Positions 29,351 through 37,925 of a stretch of 62,919 bases of DNA are shown here, in pieces. The DNA is from Okeania sp. KiyG1. GTDB taxonomy: Bacteria; Cyanobacteriota; Cyanobacteriia; Cyanobacteriales; Microcoleaceae. The position numbers and the translations under genes are program-made. The stretch lies in the NCBI RefSeq assembly GCF_014132355.1, contig NZ_BLZO01000150.1, forward strand, positions 1 to 62,919. The letters are read 5' to 3'. Below the pieces are notes generated by a model, which was not told where the DNA came from, ran no database searches, and saw only the letters and a program-made list of their open reading frames with translations. The stretch's first letter is position 1; each line of letters begins with the position of its first letter.

Positions 29351-30970
29351 ATGGCCAAAATAGCTCTATTAATTGGAGTTAGTGAATACCTCCCAGAATT
29401 TCCTGCTTTGCCTAGTGCGGTTAAAGATGTTGAGGCAATGAAGGATGTTTTAGGTAATTCGGAAATGGGAGGTTTTGATGAGATTACAGTGTTGAAAAAT
29501 TCTAATCGTCAACAGATAGAAGAGGCTATTTATGAATTGTTTGCTGACCGGAATAAGGATGATGTTTTACTTTTTTATTTTTCTGGTCATGGAGTTAAAA
29601 GTCGAGAGGGTAATTTATTTTTAGCTACTCCTAAAACTCGCAAAGGTCAACGGGGAATTGTTACGCCGACTGCTGTGGGTGCTAGTGTTTTACAAAGTCA
29701 CATGAATGATAGTTTTTCCCAACGTCTGGTTGTGATTCTTGACTGTTGTTATAGTGGCGCGTTTACTAAGGGAATGACTGCTAAAGGAGATGAAAATATA
29801 GATATTCAAGCAGAATTAGGGGGTAAAGGTAGGGCGATTTTGATGTCTTCTAGTGCTGTTCAAAGTTCTTTTGAGTCGGAAGGTTCGGAATTATCTATTT
29901 ATACAAAATATCTAGTTGAAGGGATTAAAACTGGAGCAGCAGATACGGATAATAATGGCAAAATTTCAGCGGATGAATTGCATCAATATGTGAGTGAAAA
30001 GGTACATGAAGAATCTCCGGCAATGACTCCTCAATTTGCACCTGTGAAGGAGGGTTATAGAATTTATTTAGCAAGTTCTCCTCAAGACGATCCGAAATTA
30101 CAATATCGTCGTAAGGTACAGGAAATATTGCGTCAAAATAATGGCGAGATAGATTTTATAAATAGTTTTTTATTGGAGGAATTATGCAAGATATATGGAA
30201 TATCTGATGAGGAAGCAAAGGTAATTGAAGCTGAGGAAATGGAACCTTATATTCAGTTTCAGAAAAAGTTAAAACATTATGAGGAAATCTTTAGTAAAGC
30301 AGTTAAAAATTCTTATCCTTTTACAGAAAAAGAACGTGAAACTTTGCAGGAAATTCAGTCACTTTTAGAATTGAGAGATGAGGATGTTGCACCTATTGAG
30401 GAAGGATGGTCAATAGAATTACTTTCTGACAAAAATATAAACTATACAAAACTCCGTGACTTCCTAGCAAATGGGGAGTGGAAAGAGGCAGATATGGAAA
30501 CTGCTCGTTGTATGTTGAAAGTTTCGGGGCAAGAGGAGCAAGGATATCTAGACATAGAAGATGTAGAAAATTTTCCTTGTACAGACCTCCGCACAATTGA
30601 CCAGCTTTGGGTAAAATATAGTAATGGTAAATTTGGATTTTCTGTGCAGAAGAAAATTTATCAGAGTTTGGGTGGAACAGGAGAGTATAATCGAGAGGTA
30701 TGGGAAAAGTTTGGAGAGAAAGTTGGATGGAGAAAAGAAGACAGATGGTTGAGCTACAATGAGCTAACCTGGACACGAGATATATCGTCGCATTACACGG
30801 GGCACATACCAGCTGGGGAGTCGTGGGGGGGCACCGGTAGTACCCGCTGTGGGGCGTCGTGGGGTAGTTTTGTGGACTTGACTTCGGACTTGACTTCGAC
30901 TTTGGGGGGATGGGGTGTTGGTGGAGTATACTCTTCTCTCGCGCAGAGACTTGTAGACTGTAACATATAA
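29351..30970 (+). CDS. Caspase-family protease fused to a GUN4 domain
   Basis: A 539-residue soluble protein with three parts. Residues 1-240 are a C14 caspase-like (orthocaspase) domain with catalytic His80 in YFSGHG and Cys133 in LDCCYSGAF. An EF-hand-like loop (DTDNNGKISADE, residues 198-209) lies inside it. Residues about 250-355 are a helical linker (YRRKVQEIL, DEEAKVIE, LRDEDVAPIEEG) of a type seen in other cyanobacterial signalling proteins. Residues about 360-539 are a GUN4 domain: YTKLRDFLANGEWKEAD, ETARCML, LDIEDVENFPCTDLRTIDQLW, GKFGFSVQKKIY, VGWRKEDRWLSYNELTW, and a final SSLAQRLVDCNI. GUN4 domains bind porphyrins such as protoporphyrin IX in chlorophyll synthesis; here it may sense a tetrapyrrole and control the protease, which is inference. 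The gene shares a message with the EACC1-like gene upstream. Confidence 0.85.
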   Translation: MAKIALLIGVSEYLPEFPALPSAVKDVEAMKDVLGNSEMGGFDEITVLKNSNRQQIEEAIYELFADRNKDDVLLFYFSGHGVKSREGNLFLATPKTRKGQRGIVTPTAVGASVLQSHMNDSFSQRLVVILDCCYSGAFTKGMTAKGDENIDIQAELGGKGRAILMSSSAVQSSFESEGSELSIYTKYLVEGIKTGAADTDNNGKISADELHQYVSEKVHEESPAMTPQFAPVKEGYRIYLASSPQDDPKLQYRRKVQEILRQNNGEIDFINSFLLEELCKIYGISDEEAKVIEAEEMEPYIQFQKKLKHYEEIFSKAVKNSYPFTEKERETLQEIQSLLELRDEDVAPIEEGWSIELLSDKNINYTKLRDFLANGEWKEADMETARCMLKVSGQEEQGYLDIEDVENFPCTDLRTIDQLWVKYSNGKFGFSVQKKIYQSLGGTGEYNREVWEKFGEKVGWRKEDRWLSYNELTWTRDISSHYTGHIPAGESWGGTGSTRCGASWGSFVDLTSDLTSTLGGWGVGGVYSSLAQRLVDCNI

Positions 30971-31002
30971 GCGTTCTGAGTCAGTTATCAGTTATCAGTC
31001 TA

Positions 31003-31095
31003 GTAGGTTGGGTTAAGCGGCAGCGCAACCCAACAAAAATCTACATCTAAATCAATAAATAAGTGCTGGGTTTCACCGCGTTCTACCCAACCTAC
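31003..31095. mobile_element. 93-bp MITE-like element
   Basis: Perfect 11-bp inverted ends GTAGGTTGGGT (31003-31013) and ACCCAACCTAC (31085-31095) surround GC-rich sequence with an inner GTTGGGTTAAGC / GCGCAACCCAAC hairpin. This repeat type is widespread in cyanobacteria. It is non-coding. Confidence 0.65.
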
Positions 31096-31139
31096 GAAAT
31101 GGTTATTTTTTATTATTAGGAATTATGCAACTCACTATC

Positions 31140-31301
31140 TTAATTTAACTCTTTCATATATTCTAAATAAGATTCTATGACATCCTTAATATTTTCTAAT
31201 GCCTCAGCTTCAGTTTCTCCTTGAGACCAACATCCAGGTAAATAAGGACACCAAACAGCATATCCTTCATCAGTTTGTTTGAGTTTAACTGGGTATCGCA
31301 T
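31140..31301 (-). CDS. HicB family antitoxin-like protein, orphan
   Basis: A 53-residue frame reading MRYPVKLKQTDEGYAVWCPY then LPGCWSQGETEAEALENIKD and VIESYLEYMKELN. This is the partial RNase H-like fold of HicB, with the typical VKL..TDEGYAVWCPYLPGC and S-QGET-EAL-NI spacing. HicB proteins neutralise the HicA RNA-cleaving toxin. No hicA frame lies on either side: upstream (31302 on) there are TTATCAG heptamers and a MITE, downstream a MITE. It lacks the C-terminal DNA-binding domain of longer HicBs and may be a lone regulator or the remains of a toxin-antitoxin pair. ATG at 31301 gives the family start. Confidence 0.8.
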   Translation of the reverse strand: MRYPVKLKQTDEGYAVWCPYLPGCWSQGETEAEALENIKDVIESYLEYMKELN

Positions 31302-31411
31302 CTTTTTTCAGTTATCAGTTATCAGTTATCAGTTATCAGTAAAAAATTTAAAGTTTATTGTAATGCTTGAATTGTACTTAGAATCACGGGTTGCTCAAAT
31401 TGTAGAACAGT

Positions 31412-31560
31412 CCAGTAGGGTGTGTTAGCGAAGCGTAACGCACCATTTTTTAGGAAAGCTTATTCCACCCCACAGATTACTTGATAAGTAATTCTTTGTG
31501 TAATTTTTTAACAGAACACATAGTGGTGCGTTACGGCTAACGCCTAACGCACCCTACTAG
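31412..31560. mobile_element. ~150-bp MITE-like element with long imperfect inverted ends
   Basis: The left arm, CAGTAGGGTGTGTTAGCG then AAGCGTAACGCACCA, pairs with the right arm, TGGTGCGTTACGG then CTAACGCACCCTACTAG. The arms are about 32-38 bp. A second copy, split by another repeat, is at 39898-40145. It lies between the HicB gene and the next minus-strand gene and holds no frame. Confidence 0.7.
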
Positions 31561-31595
31561 ACTAGACTCCCCTACTCCCCTACTCCCTCACTCCC

Positions 31596-32633
31596 CTAAT
31601 CTCCATCCGAGAGTATTTGTAGACGAATCATTTGGTCATTGACTTCACCTAGGCGTATTTCAATTACATTATTGGATAGTTTGTCTAAACACCCTAACAA
31701 ATGTCGTAAATGAGGTGTACTAGCACCAGTATCAACAAATAACCGTTCTGATAGATTACCTACTCGTTTCCAGGTGCTGTAAAGTTTAGCAGTTGTTGCT
31801 TCTAGTTGACCAGATTGTTTTACTAGATCGGCGACTACATTCAGACATTCTAATCTCAAAGCTTCTTCTAGTACCATTTCCATGTCTAACGGTGATTCAT
31901 TCAATGCTTGAACTTTTGCTGCTGCATCAAGATATTTAGAAAGGTTTTTGGCATCTGAGGTCAATTGCTTAACGGTATCTAACTCAGGATTTTCGACGAT
32001 CTCCTCTTGAATTGCGCTCACATGAGATTCTGGTAATTTTTCCATTTCTCGCACTAGGGGAGCTAAATAATGTGGTGGCATAGAACCGGATGTGGCCTTT
32101 TCTTTAATTTCGTCGGGGAGTAAATCTGAACTAATGGCCATCCATTCATCTGCTAGTTGTTTGACTTCTCGTCTAGTGATGCGATCGCCTTTTTTAGCAG
32201 CATCTGTCACCATTTCTTGGACTTCTGGAACAGATTTTGCTGTTTCTACAAAAGCCCGTTTACTAAAATTATTAATGGAGTCTGGGTCTAAATGTCCTTC
32301 TGCAATTAAAGTATCAGCACTATTGGCCAATTCTATGAGGGCATAAGCTTGACTCTTGTTGATTTCTCTTTCCTTGAGCCAATTTAGAAATCCGCTACCT
32401 CGCCCATCGCCTCCTATTTTTTCTCGGTCTCTGATTATTCTTAAGATGCGTCCCCGCCAGATTTCTGTCTGGAGGTCGAAGCGATCGCAAACTTTCCATG
32501 CTGTGTCTACTACTTTTTGAAAGTCTGAGTCTGGAATATTTTCATCTTCTGGGTCTGGTAGGTCCAAATCTAGCTCTGGAAAGTTATTGAGTGCTTCAGC
32601 AAGAGCTTCAGGAAATTGGGGAATTTCAGGCAT
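31596..32633 (-). CDS. Conserved cyanobacterial protein of unknown function
   Basis: A 345-residue soluble, acidic, mostly helical protein starting MPEIPQFPEALAEAL. I recognise the family from other filamentous cyanobacteria by blocks such as RGRILRIIRDREK, GSGFLNWLKEREINKSQAY, FSKRAFVETAKSVPEVQ, GDRITRREVKQLADEW, YLAPLVREMEKLPESH, YSTWKRVGNLSERLFVDTGASTPHLRHLL. The segment ITRREVKQLADEW looks like the recognition part of a helix-turn-helix and the earlier NKSQAYALIELANSA like another, so a ParB-like or plasmid-type DNA-binding role is possible but unproven. There is no signal peptide or membrane segment. ATG at 32633 is the only sensible start. Its neighbours on the minus strand are unrelated. 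Confidence 0.7.
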   Translation of the reverse strand: MPEIPQFPEALAEALNNFPELDLDLPDPEDENIPDSDFQKVVDTAWKVCDRFDLQTEIWRGRILRIIRDREKIGGDGRGSGFLNWLKEREINKSQAYALIELANSADTLIAEGHLDPDSINNFSKRAFVETAKSVPEVQEMVTDAAKKGDRITRREVKQLADEWMAISSDLLPDEIKEKATSGSMPPHYLAPLVREMEKLPESHVSAIQEEIVENPELDTVKQLTSDAKNLSKYLDAAAKVQALNESPLDMEMVLEEALRLECLNVVADLVKQSGQLEATTAKLYSTWKRVGNLSERLFVDTGASTPHLRHLLGCLDKLSNNVIEIRLGEVNDQMIRLQILSDGD

Positions 32634-33392
32634 AACAGGACAGTATCATAGCTCATAGTGCCGAAATATTATTGCATCAAATAGTGGGTAATACCAGAGG
32701 TGATGGATGTTTGCTACAAATGCTAAAAGTAAGGAAGAGGGAAGAAGGAAGAAGGAAGAAGAAAGAAATATTGAGGAAAAAAAGGTAAAAGTAAGGAAGA
32801 GGGAAGAAGAAAGAAATAAAAAAGGTAAAAATAATAGATATAACCCACATTCCGCACCACAAAATGTAGTATAGAAATATAAGTCAAAAGTTAAAAGTCA
32901 GAAGTCAAAAGTAAATTATAGTGGTCAATAGGAGTCAAGGATTCAGTAAGTATTTATGCTGACATATTTAACTGAGAAGCTGAAAATTAATGGCTAACAA
33001 CTAATAACCTATTCAGCCATTACCTATTAGCCATTAAGCAATTAACTGATTAACTGATTTTATCTAACTAGGGCTTGCTGATTAAATCTAAAAGCATTGA
33101 CATATAAAGACAAGTGCCTTTTTGGAGTCGAATTGCAGTGCGCCTGTTTCAGTCTAAAACGCTCATGCGTGTTAGTATTTTAGGCGCATAGTTGGGCAGA
33201 AAAATTAAGGGACAATTTTTACTTCTACCTCCTCGCTCATTCCCATTTCTCCCCTCCTGGGAGGGGTTAGGGTGGGTTTTTCCCTCCTGGGAGGGGTTAG
33301 GGTGGGTTTTTCCTCCTGGGAGGGGTTAGGGGTGGGTTGTCTCCTACCCCAGCAAAAAGACTTTCCATACGCAAACCCTAACTATTCTGAAA
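32634..33392. repeat. Repeat-filled gap with second copy of the 130-bp element
   Basis: GGAAGAA-like purine repeats lie at 32730-32830, then AGTCAGAAGTCA and ACTGATTAACTG short repeats. The inverse copy of the 4211-4340 element is at about 33095-33215. Three tandem ~29-bp units of CTCCTGGGAGGGGTTAGGGT lie at 33245-33340. No gene is seen. Confidence 0.65.
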
Positions 33393-36338
33393 TCACAGAA
33401 TATCAGAAATTTCCAATGTGTTTGCTTCTTCTAATTTGGCGCGAGAAGACATCACACAAATGTTACTGCGCTCCATTCCTGAAGTAAACACATCTAACAA
33501 AGTTTGCTTCACATCCGCTACCGTAGCATTGAGCGATCGCTGATAACGTTCCTCTCGTACTTCAGGAGTTTTCCCTATCAAATAACGCTCTAAAGCTAAA
33601 CTTGTAGCCATCTCTGGGCGTAACACTGGAGAATCATCCTGAATGGTAGCAATAATAGCTCGGTCAACATCAGTCTGAGTCCAATCTAAATCTTTGATGT
33701 AATCTATCAAACCTGCAAACACCTCAAGAGTACGACTAACATGAGGGTCTCGGTAAGAATACAAAGAAATCACCTTTCCTAACCCACTGTAAGAGCATCC
33801 AGCACCGTAAGCATTACCCTTCAAGCGAATTTCACTGAATAGATAACCCAAACCCAACAAATGAGCGCCCAATCCTAACAATGGAGATTTGGGATGGCTG
33901 AAGTGAGGTGCAGGCATAGTCTGAACGCAATATGCAACCTGTACAGGACCTGCCAAACCTTCCCGTAGATTGTAAATAGGATCGAAGCGATTAGGAAAAT
34001 TCTCTCCTGGTTGTTGCTGTTGCTGCTGACTCCACTCTGAGATGGTTTTCTTCACCAGCTCATAACCATTGTCGGAACCAGTGAAACTAGCAGTTAAAGG
34101 TTGATTCGCAACATAATCGCGGATAGTTTCAACTTTAGTCATCAAATTTGCCCCATGCTCATCAAAGCGGTCGCATACTTTATTTAGCAACTCTAATTGA
34201 GGCAAACCGTTAATAATTTGGCTGATTTTAGCTTCTGCTGTCATGCCAGCGCCTGCACGCAACATGGCTGTATAGATACCATTGTAAACCAAATCCGAAC
34301 TACTCTGAGCCAGAGACTGATTAACAACATCTCGTAGTCTAGCTGTGTCGCGAGGGTTGACTGCAAAAATCAAATCTCGCAATAAATCTAATGCCGGTTG
34401 TAGTTGTTCGTCAAGGGTTTTCAGAGTAACACGAAGTCCATATATAGGACGATAAGGGTCTTGAGCGTGAGTCCGCAACTGAGTTCTAAAATTAATTCCG
34501 CCTGTATAAGAAGCAATGCGTCGGGCAATATTTTCGTAATTCATATCTGCTGCACCCAACTTCCGCAAAGCATCTATATAAGTAGGTACATACAACCACA
34601 AATCTTCAGGCAACCCCCGCAGACTAAAATCTAGTTGTAAATAGTTTACTCCATTTGCCAACACATGGTTGCGTAATAGTGTCACTCCACCATCAATTTG
34701 TTCGACATCAGTAGGAATATCGTCTGGTTTGGGTGGTAAGTCGCTTACCTGTAGTTGAGGCAGTTTAGCTACTGCTTCTGGGTCGTTGGGAGTTCCTGAC
34801 TCTACTTCTAGTGCCTCTGCTTCGTTAGCTATATGCTCTAGCTCTTCTGGAGTCAGTTGAGAACGTACCTGTTCCACTTGTGCTGCTACTTCTTGGTCAT
34901 AAGTAGATTGCCATTCTTGGTCTGGCTTCAATACTAAAGTTAAACGGTGGGGGTTGTTGAGTAACTTTTCGTGGATGAGGTCGTTGAAATAATTAGGGTT
35001 TTCAAGATAACGTTGTTTGCATTCAAAGAGGCGATCGCCGATCTGCAAAAATGTTAATGGGTCGTTACCATAAATCCAAGTTTGCATCACCCGGAACAAC
35101 ATCCGCAAAGGATACATACTGGCAATTTCTTGATGTTGGTATGCTGCTTGTTGGAAAGCTGCTTCCACAAGATTAGGTTCAAATTCGGTTTCTGCAAGTT
35201 CTGTGAGAGTATTAATAATTAACTGACTGAACGCTTCACCACGGTCTGGTTCACTACCTTGAATACCAATATGAAAAGTAGTTTCCTTACCTACAGAGTC
35301 TACTCCAGACCTTAGTAAGTCTTGACCTATTTGAGACTCAACGATCGCCTTTTTCAATGGTGCCCCTTCATTTCCCAACAATATTCGGCTGAGAATATCC
35401 AAGGCCACCCATTCATCAGAGTTGGTGCTATCTCCCACCAACCATTTGAGCATAATATAAGTTTTCTCTTCTGCTGAGTCTGCGGCACTAATAGGATAAG
35501 AATTTTCTTGGAAACGGGGTTCGCTCCATTGAGACTGAGGAGTAATATTGATGTTGGGTTCGCGCCGTTCAAAAACATCTAACTTTCCAGCCAAAAATTG
35601 TAGATATTCTGGGGTGGCAATATTCCCATAGAAAACAAAGTAAGCATTACTAGGATGATAATAGTTAGCGTGAAACTCCCGGAAATCTTGGTAAGTGAGT
35701 TCGGGAATATTTTTTGGGTCGCCTCCGTATTCAAGGCCATAGATGTTATCAGGAAATAGACTTCGGTTGGCAATACTATCTAAGCGTTGTTCGGGGTCGG
35801 AAAAGGCACCACTCATCTCGTTGTAGACTACCCCAGTAAATTTTAGATCGCCTTGAGGGTTTTCTGGGTCGGCAGGAGCTAGATGGTGGCCTTCCCGTTT
35901 GAATGTGTTTTCAGTCAGCAGAGGATGAAATACTGCATCAAAGTATACTTCTGCCAGGTTGAATAAGTCTTGTTTGACTTTGCTGGAGACTGGATAATAA
36001 GTACAGTCCGGTCCGGTCATCGCATTAATGAAGGTTGCCGGACTCATTTTTAGCATTTCAAAAAATGGTTCCCGTACAGGGTATTTTTCTGAACCTGCTA
36101 AAACAGAATGTTCTAGGATGTGGGGTATTCCTGTGCTATTTGGCGGAGGAGTCGGAAAACTGATGGAAAACAAATTTTCAGCATCTTCTGAGTAGAGGTG
36201 TAGCAGTTTTGCACCAGTTTTCAGATGCTCTAGTTGATATGCCACTATCTGTTGTTGTTTGAGGGGGGTAATGGCTTTTACCTCAAAGCCTTCTAACTGT
36301 TGTCCAACTTCTAAGGTTCTTTCGCTTAATACTTGCAT
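33393..36338 (-). CDS. M16C metalloprotease, presequence-protease (PreP)-like
   Basis: A 981-residue inverted-zincin protease of the pitrilysin/insulinase family, subfamily M16C. The zinc/catalytic motif HxxEH appears as HILEHSVL (His73, Glu76, His77). It is followed by GSEKYPVREPFFEMLK, FINAMTGPDCTYYPVSS and, downstream, GVVYNEMSGAFSDPEQ, all as in PreP/falcilysin-type enzymes. The full four-domain length is kept. No signal peptide is visible, so it is probably cytoplasmic and degrades peptides such as cleaved signal or transit-type peptides; that role comes from organellar PreP. ATG at 36338 (MQVLSERTLEVGQQLEGF) is a good start. It is monocistronic and divergent from psb27 across a repeat-filled gap. 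Confidence 0.9.
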   Translation of the reverse strand: MQVLSERTLEVGQQLEGFEVKAITPLKQQQIVAYQLEHLKTGAKLLHLYSEDAENLFSISFPTPPPNSTGIPHILEHSVLAGSEKYPVREPFFEMLKMSPATFINAMTGPDCTYYPVSSKVKQDLFNLAEVYFDAVFHPLLTENTFKREGHHLAPADPENPQGDLKFTGVVYNEMSGAFSDPEQRLDSIANRSLFPDNIYGLEYGGDPKNIPELTYQDFREFHANYYHPSNAYFVFYGNIATPEYLQFLAGKLDVFERREPNINITPQSQWSEPRFQENSYPISAADSAEEKTYIMLKWLVGDSTNSDEWVALDILSRILLGNEGAPLKKAIVESQIGQDLLRSGVDSVGKETTFHIGIQGSEPDRGEAFSQLIINTLTELAETEFEPNLVEAAFQQAAYQHQEIASMYPLRMLFRVMQTWIYGNDPLTFLQIGDRLFECKQRYLENPNYFNDLIHEKLLNNPHRLTLVLKPDQEWQSTYDQEVAAQVEQVRSQLTPEELEHIANEAEALEVESGTPNDPEAVAKLPQLQVSDLPPKPDDIPTDVEQIDGGVTLLRNHVLANGVNYLQLDFSLRGLPEDLWLYVPTYIDALRKLGAADMNYENIARRIASYTGGINFRTQLRTHAQDPYRPIYGLRVTLKTLDEQLQPALDLLRDLIFAVNPRDTARLRDVVNQSLAQSSSDLVYNGIYTAMLRAGAGMTAEAKISQIINGLPQLELLNKVCDRFDEHGANLMTKVETIRDYVANQPLTASFTGSDNGYELVKKTISEWSQQQQQQPGENFPNRFDPIYNLREGLAGPVQVAYCVQTMPAPHFSHPKSPLLGLGAHLLGLGYLFSEIRLKGNAYGAGCSYSGLGKVISLYSYRDPHVSRTLEVFAGLIDYIKDLDWTQTDVDRAIIATIQDDSPVLRPEMATSLALERYLIGKTPEVREERYQRSLNATVADVKQTLLDVFTSGMERSNICVMSSRAKLEEANTLEISDIL

Positions 36339-36927
36339 AGAAAATGAGTTGCGATTTTGTTTACTTTACTTAATTATCAGTGTAGGCTATTTCTCTAGTT
36401 CGGTTTATTCTCTGGCCAAGGGTGGTTTTCCAGGTAATATAATGTTTGGTTAAACAGTATATGTTTTAAGAATTTAGAATTTAGAATTTAGAATTTAGAA
36501 TTTAGAATTATAGCGCTGTGCGCAGGCAACAGCTCATCTGGCAACAGGCAACAGGGGGAATAAAAAACCGATATTATAAGGCTTTTAGCTATTGGACATC
36601 TCTTGTAATTTGTAAATATGCCAGCGCACATTGCTATACCTCTTCTTATAAATTAAGAGGATTGGATAAAAGGATTTTTTTTCTTATTTAAGGGGAAAAA
36701 GCGGTGGAGGGATGGCTCCGAAACCTGCGCCATATCCATGAGACCAAGAGAAAAGAAATAATATTTCCTGATATTCAATTCCGTAACGGTTAAAACCCGA
36801 GGTAATTATCAATTATCCATTATCCATTATCAATTAATGAAGATCCGCTGTTCCCTATTCCCTAGCGCATAGCGCTATAGTATGAAATAATCAATAACAA
36901 ATTAGCTACCATAGCAAACAAAGTTCT
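36339..36927. repeat. Gap between PreP-like gene and psb27: heptamers and inverse MITE
   Basis: AGAATTT heptamers lie at 36469-36508. A GGCAACAG repeat follows (36525-36560), then an inverse copy of the long dispersed element (about 36680-36840, with CATATCCATGAGACCAAGAG and CAATTCCGTAACGGTTAAAA). The psb27 promoter must lie in the final ~80 bp or within the repeat. No gene is seen. Confidence 0.6.
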
Positions 36928-37326
36928 ATGAAACGTTTTATTTCTCGTGTACTAGCTTTAGTTTTCGTTTGTGTAATAGGTTTGATGGGTTGTTCTAATA
37001 ATCCCGCAACTTTAAGTGGGAATTATCAGCAAGACACGTTAGCTTTAATAAATACTTTAAAAACAGCTATTGAGTTACCTGAAAATACAGAAGATAAGGC
37101 GGAAGCTCAAGCACTAGCACGTCAAACAATTAATGATTATGCTTCTCGCTACCGACGTGATAATTCTGTATCGACTTTACCTTCTTTTACTACTATGAGA
37201 ACTGCTCTTAATTCTTTAGCAGGGCATTATAGTTCTTATCCAAATCGTCCTGTGCCTGAAAAATTGAAGAAACGTTTAAATCAAGAATTTAGACAAGTAG
37301 AACTTGCTTTAAAACGGGGAGTGTAA
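36928..37326 (+). CDS. psb27: Photosystem II assembly lipoprotein Psb27
   Basis: A lumenal lipoprotein that binds CP43 on immature photosystem II and keeps the Mn cluster site accessible during assembly and repair. The N-terminus is a lipoprotein signal with lipobox LMGC (Cys22). The mature part is the short four-helix bundle of the family, with SGNYQQDTLALINTLKTAI, DKAEAQALARQTINDYASRY, LPSFTTMRTALNSLAGHY and RLNQEFRQVELALKRGV. At 132 residues it is full length. ATG at 36928 (MKRFISRVLA) is the obvious start. AGAATTT heptamers start directly at its stop codon, so its 3' flank has been invaded by repeats. Confidence 0.93.
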   Translation: MKRFISRVLALVFVCVIGLMGCSNNPATLSGNYQQDTLALINTLKTAIELPENTEDKAEAQALARQTINDYASRYRRDNSVSTLPSFTTMRTALNSLAGHYSSYPNRPVPEKLKKRLNQEFRQVELALKRGV

Positions 37327-37925
37327 GAATTTAGAATTTAGAATTTAGAATTTAGAATTACTTCTTCTTAATAAATTAAGAGGATTGGATAAAAGGATTT
37401 TTTTCTTCTCTTGGTCGAGGGATGGCGAGGCTTCTTCGCCATTTCTCGACCGCTTGTTTCTCCTTTAAAGGAGATGCTATAACGGGCAAGATGTCCGCAC
37501 TCCAAATACTTTACCATTATTATGCATACCTAATTTACTTTCAATATGCTGTAATTTGTCCTATAAAGAATGTGAAAAAAATAAGTAACTCCTCAGTTTT
37601 TCGTAGCAACTATATAAATTCGGGTAACAATAATCCGAATTTTTTTTGTCAATTTGAAGATTTAAGAGTTATTGGACTACGCAAATAGGTGAAGACAATA
37701 AATTTGAGTCAAAAGAGGCATTGGTTAAGACATTTTTCAATCCTGTTAGTGGAGTGTTTCCGTAGGAAAAAATCTTGCTATTCCCAGAGCCACTATTCCC
37801 TAGCACATAGTGCTATACAATTTATTTTTCAACTATACTGAAAGACTAGCTATTGACCGAATAACTAATCAACAATTAGGTGTTATTCTATTTATTTATA
37901 TGAGGAAATAAATTTAATTATTCTT
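37327..37925. repeat. Gap after psb27: heptamers and CCTCTCC-type element
   Basis: AGAATTT heptamers are at 37327-37359 and a dispersed element at about 37362-37485 (AAGAGGATTGGATAAAAGG, CTCTTGGTCGAGGGATGG, CTCCTTTAAAGGAG). An 88-codon frame at 37422-37688 starts inside the repeat and has no recognisable features, so it is not called. The rest is A+T-rich spacer. Confidence 0.55.

Noticed and set aside
37422-37688. 88-codon plus frame
   Set aside because: It begins inside a dispersed repeat and has no recognisable family, helix pattern or ribosome binding site.
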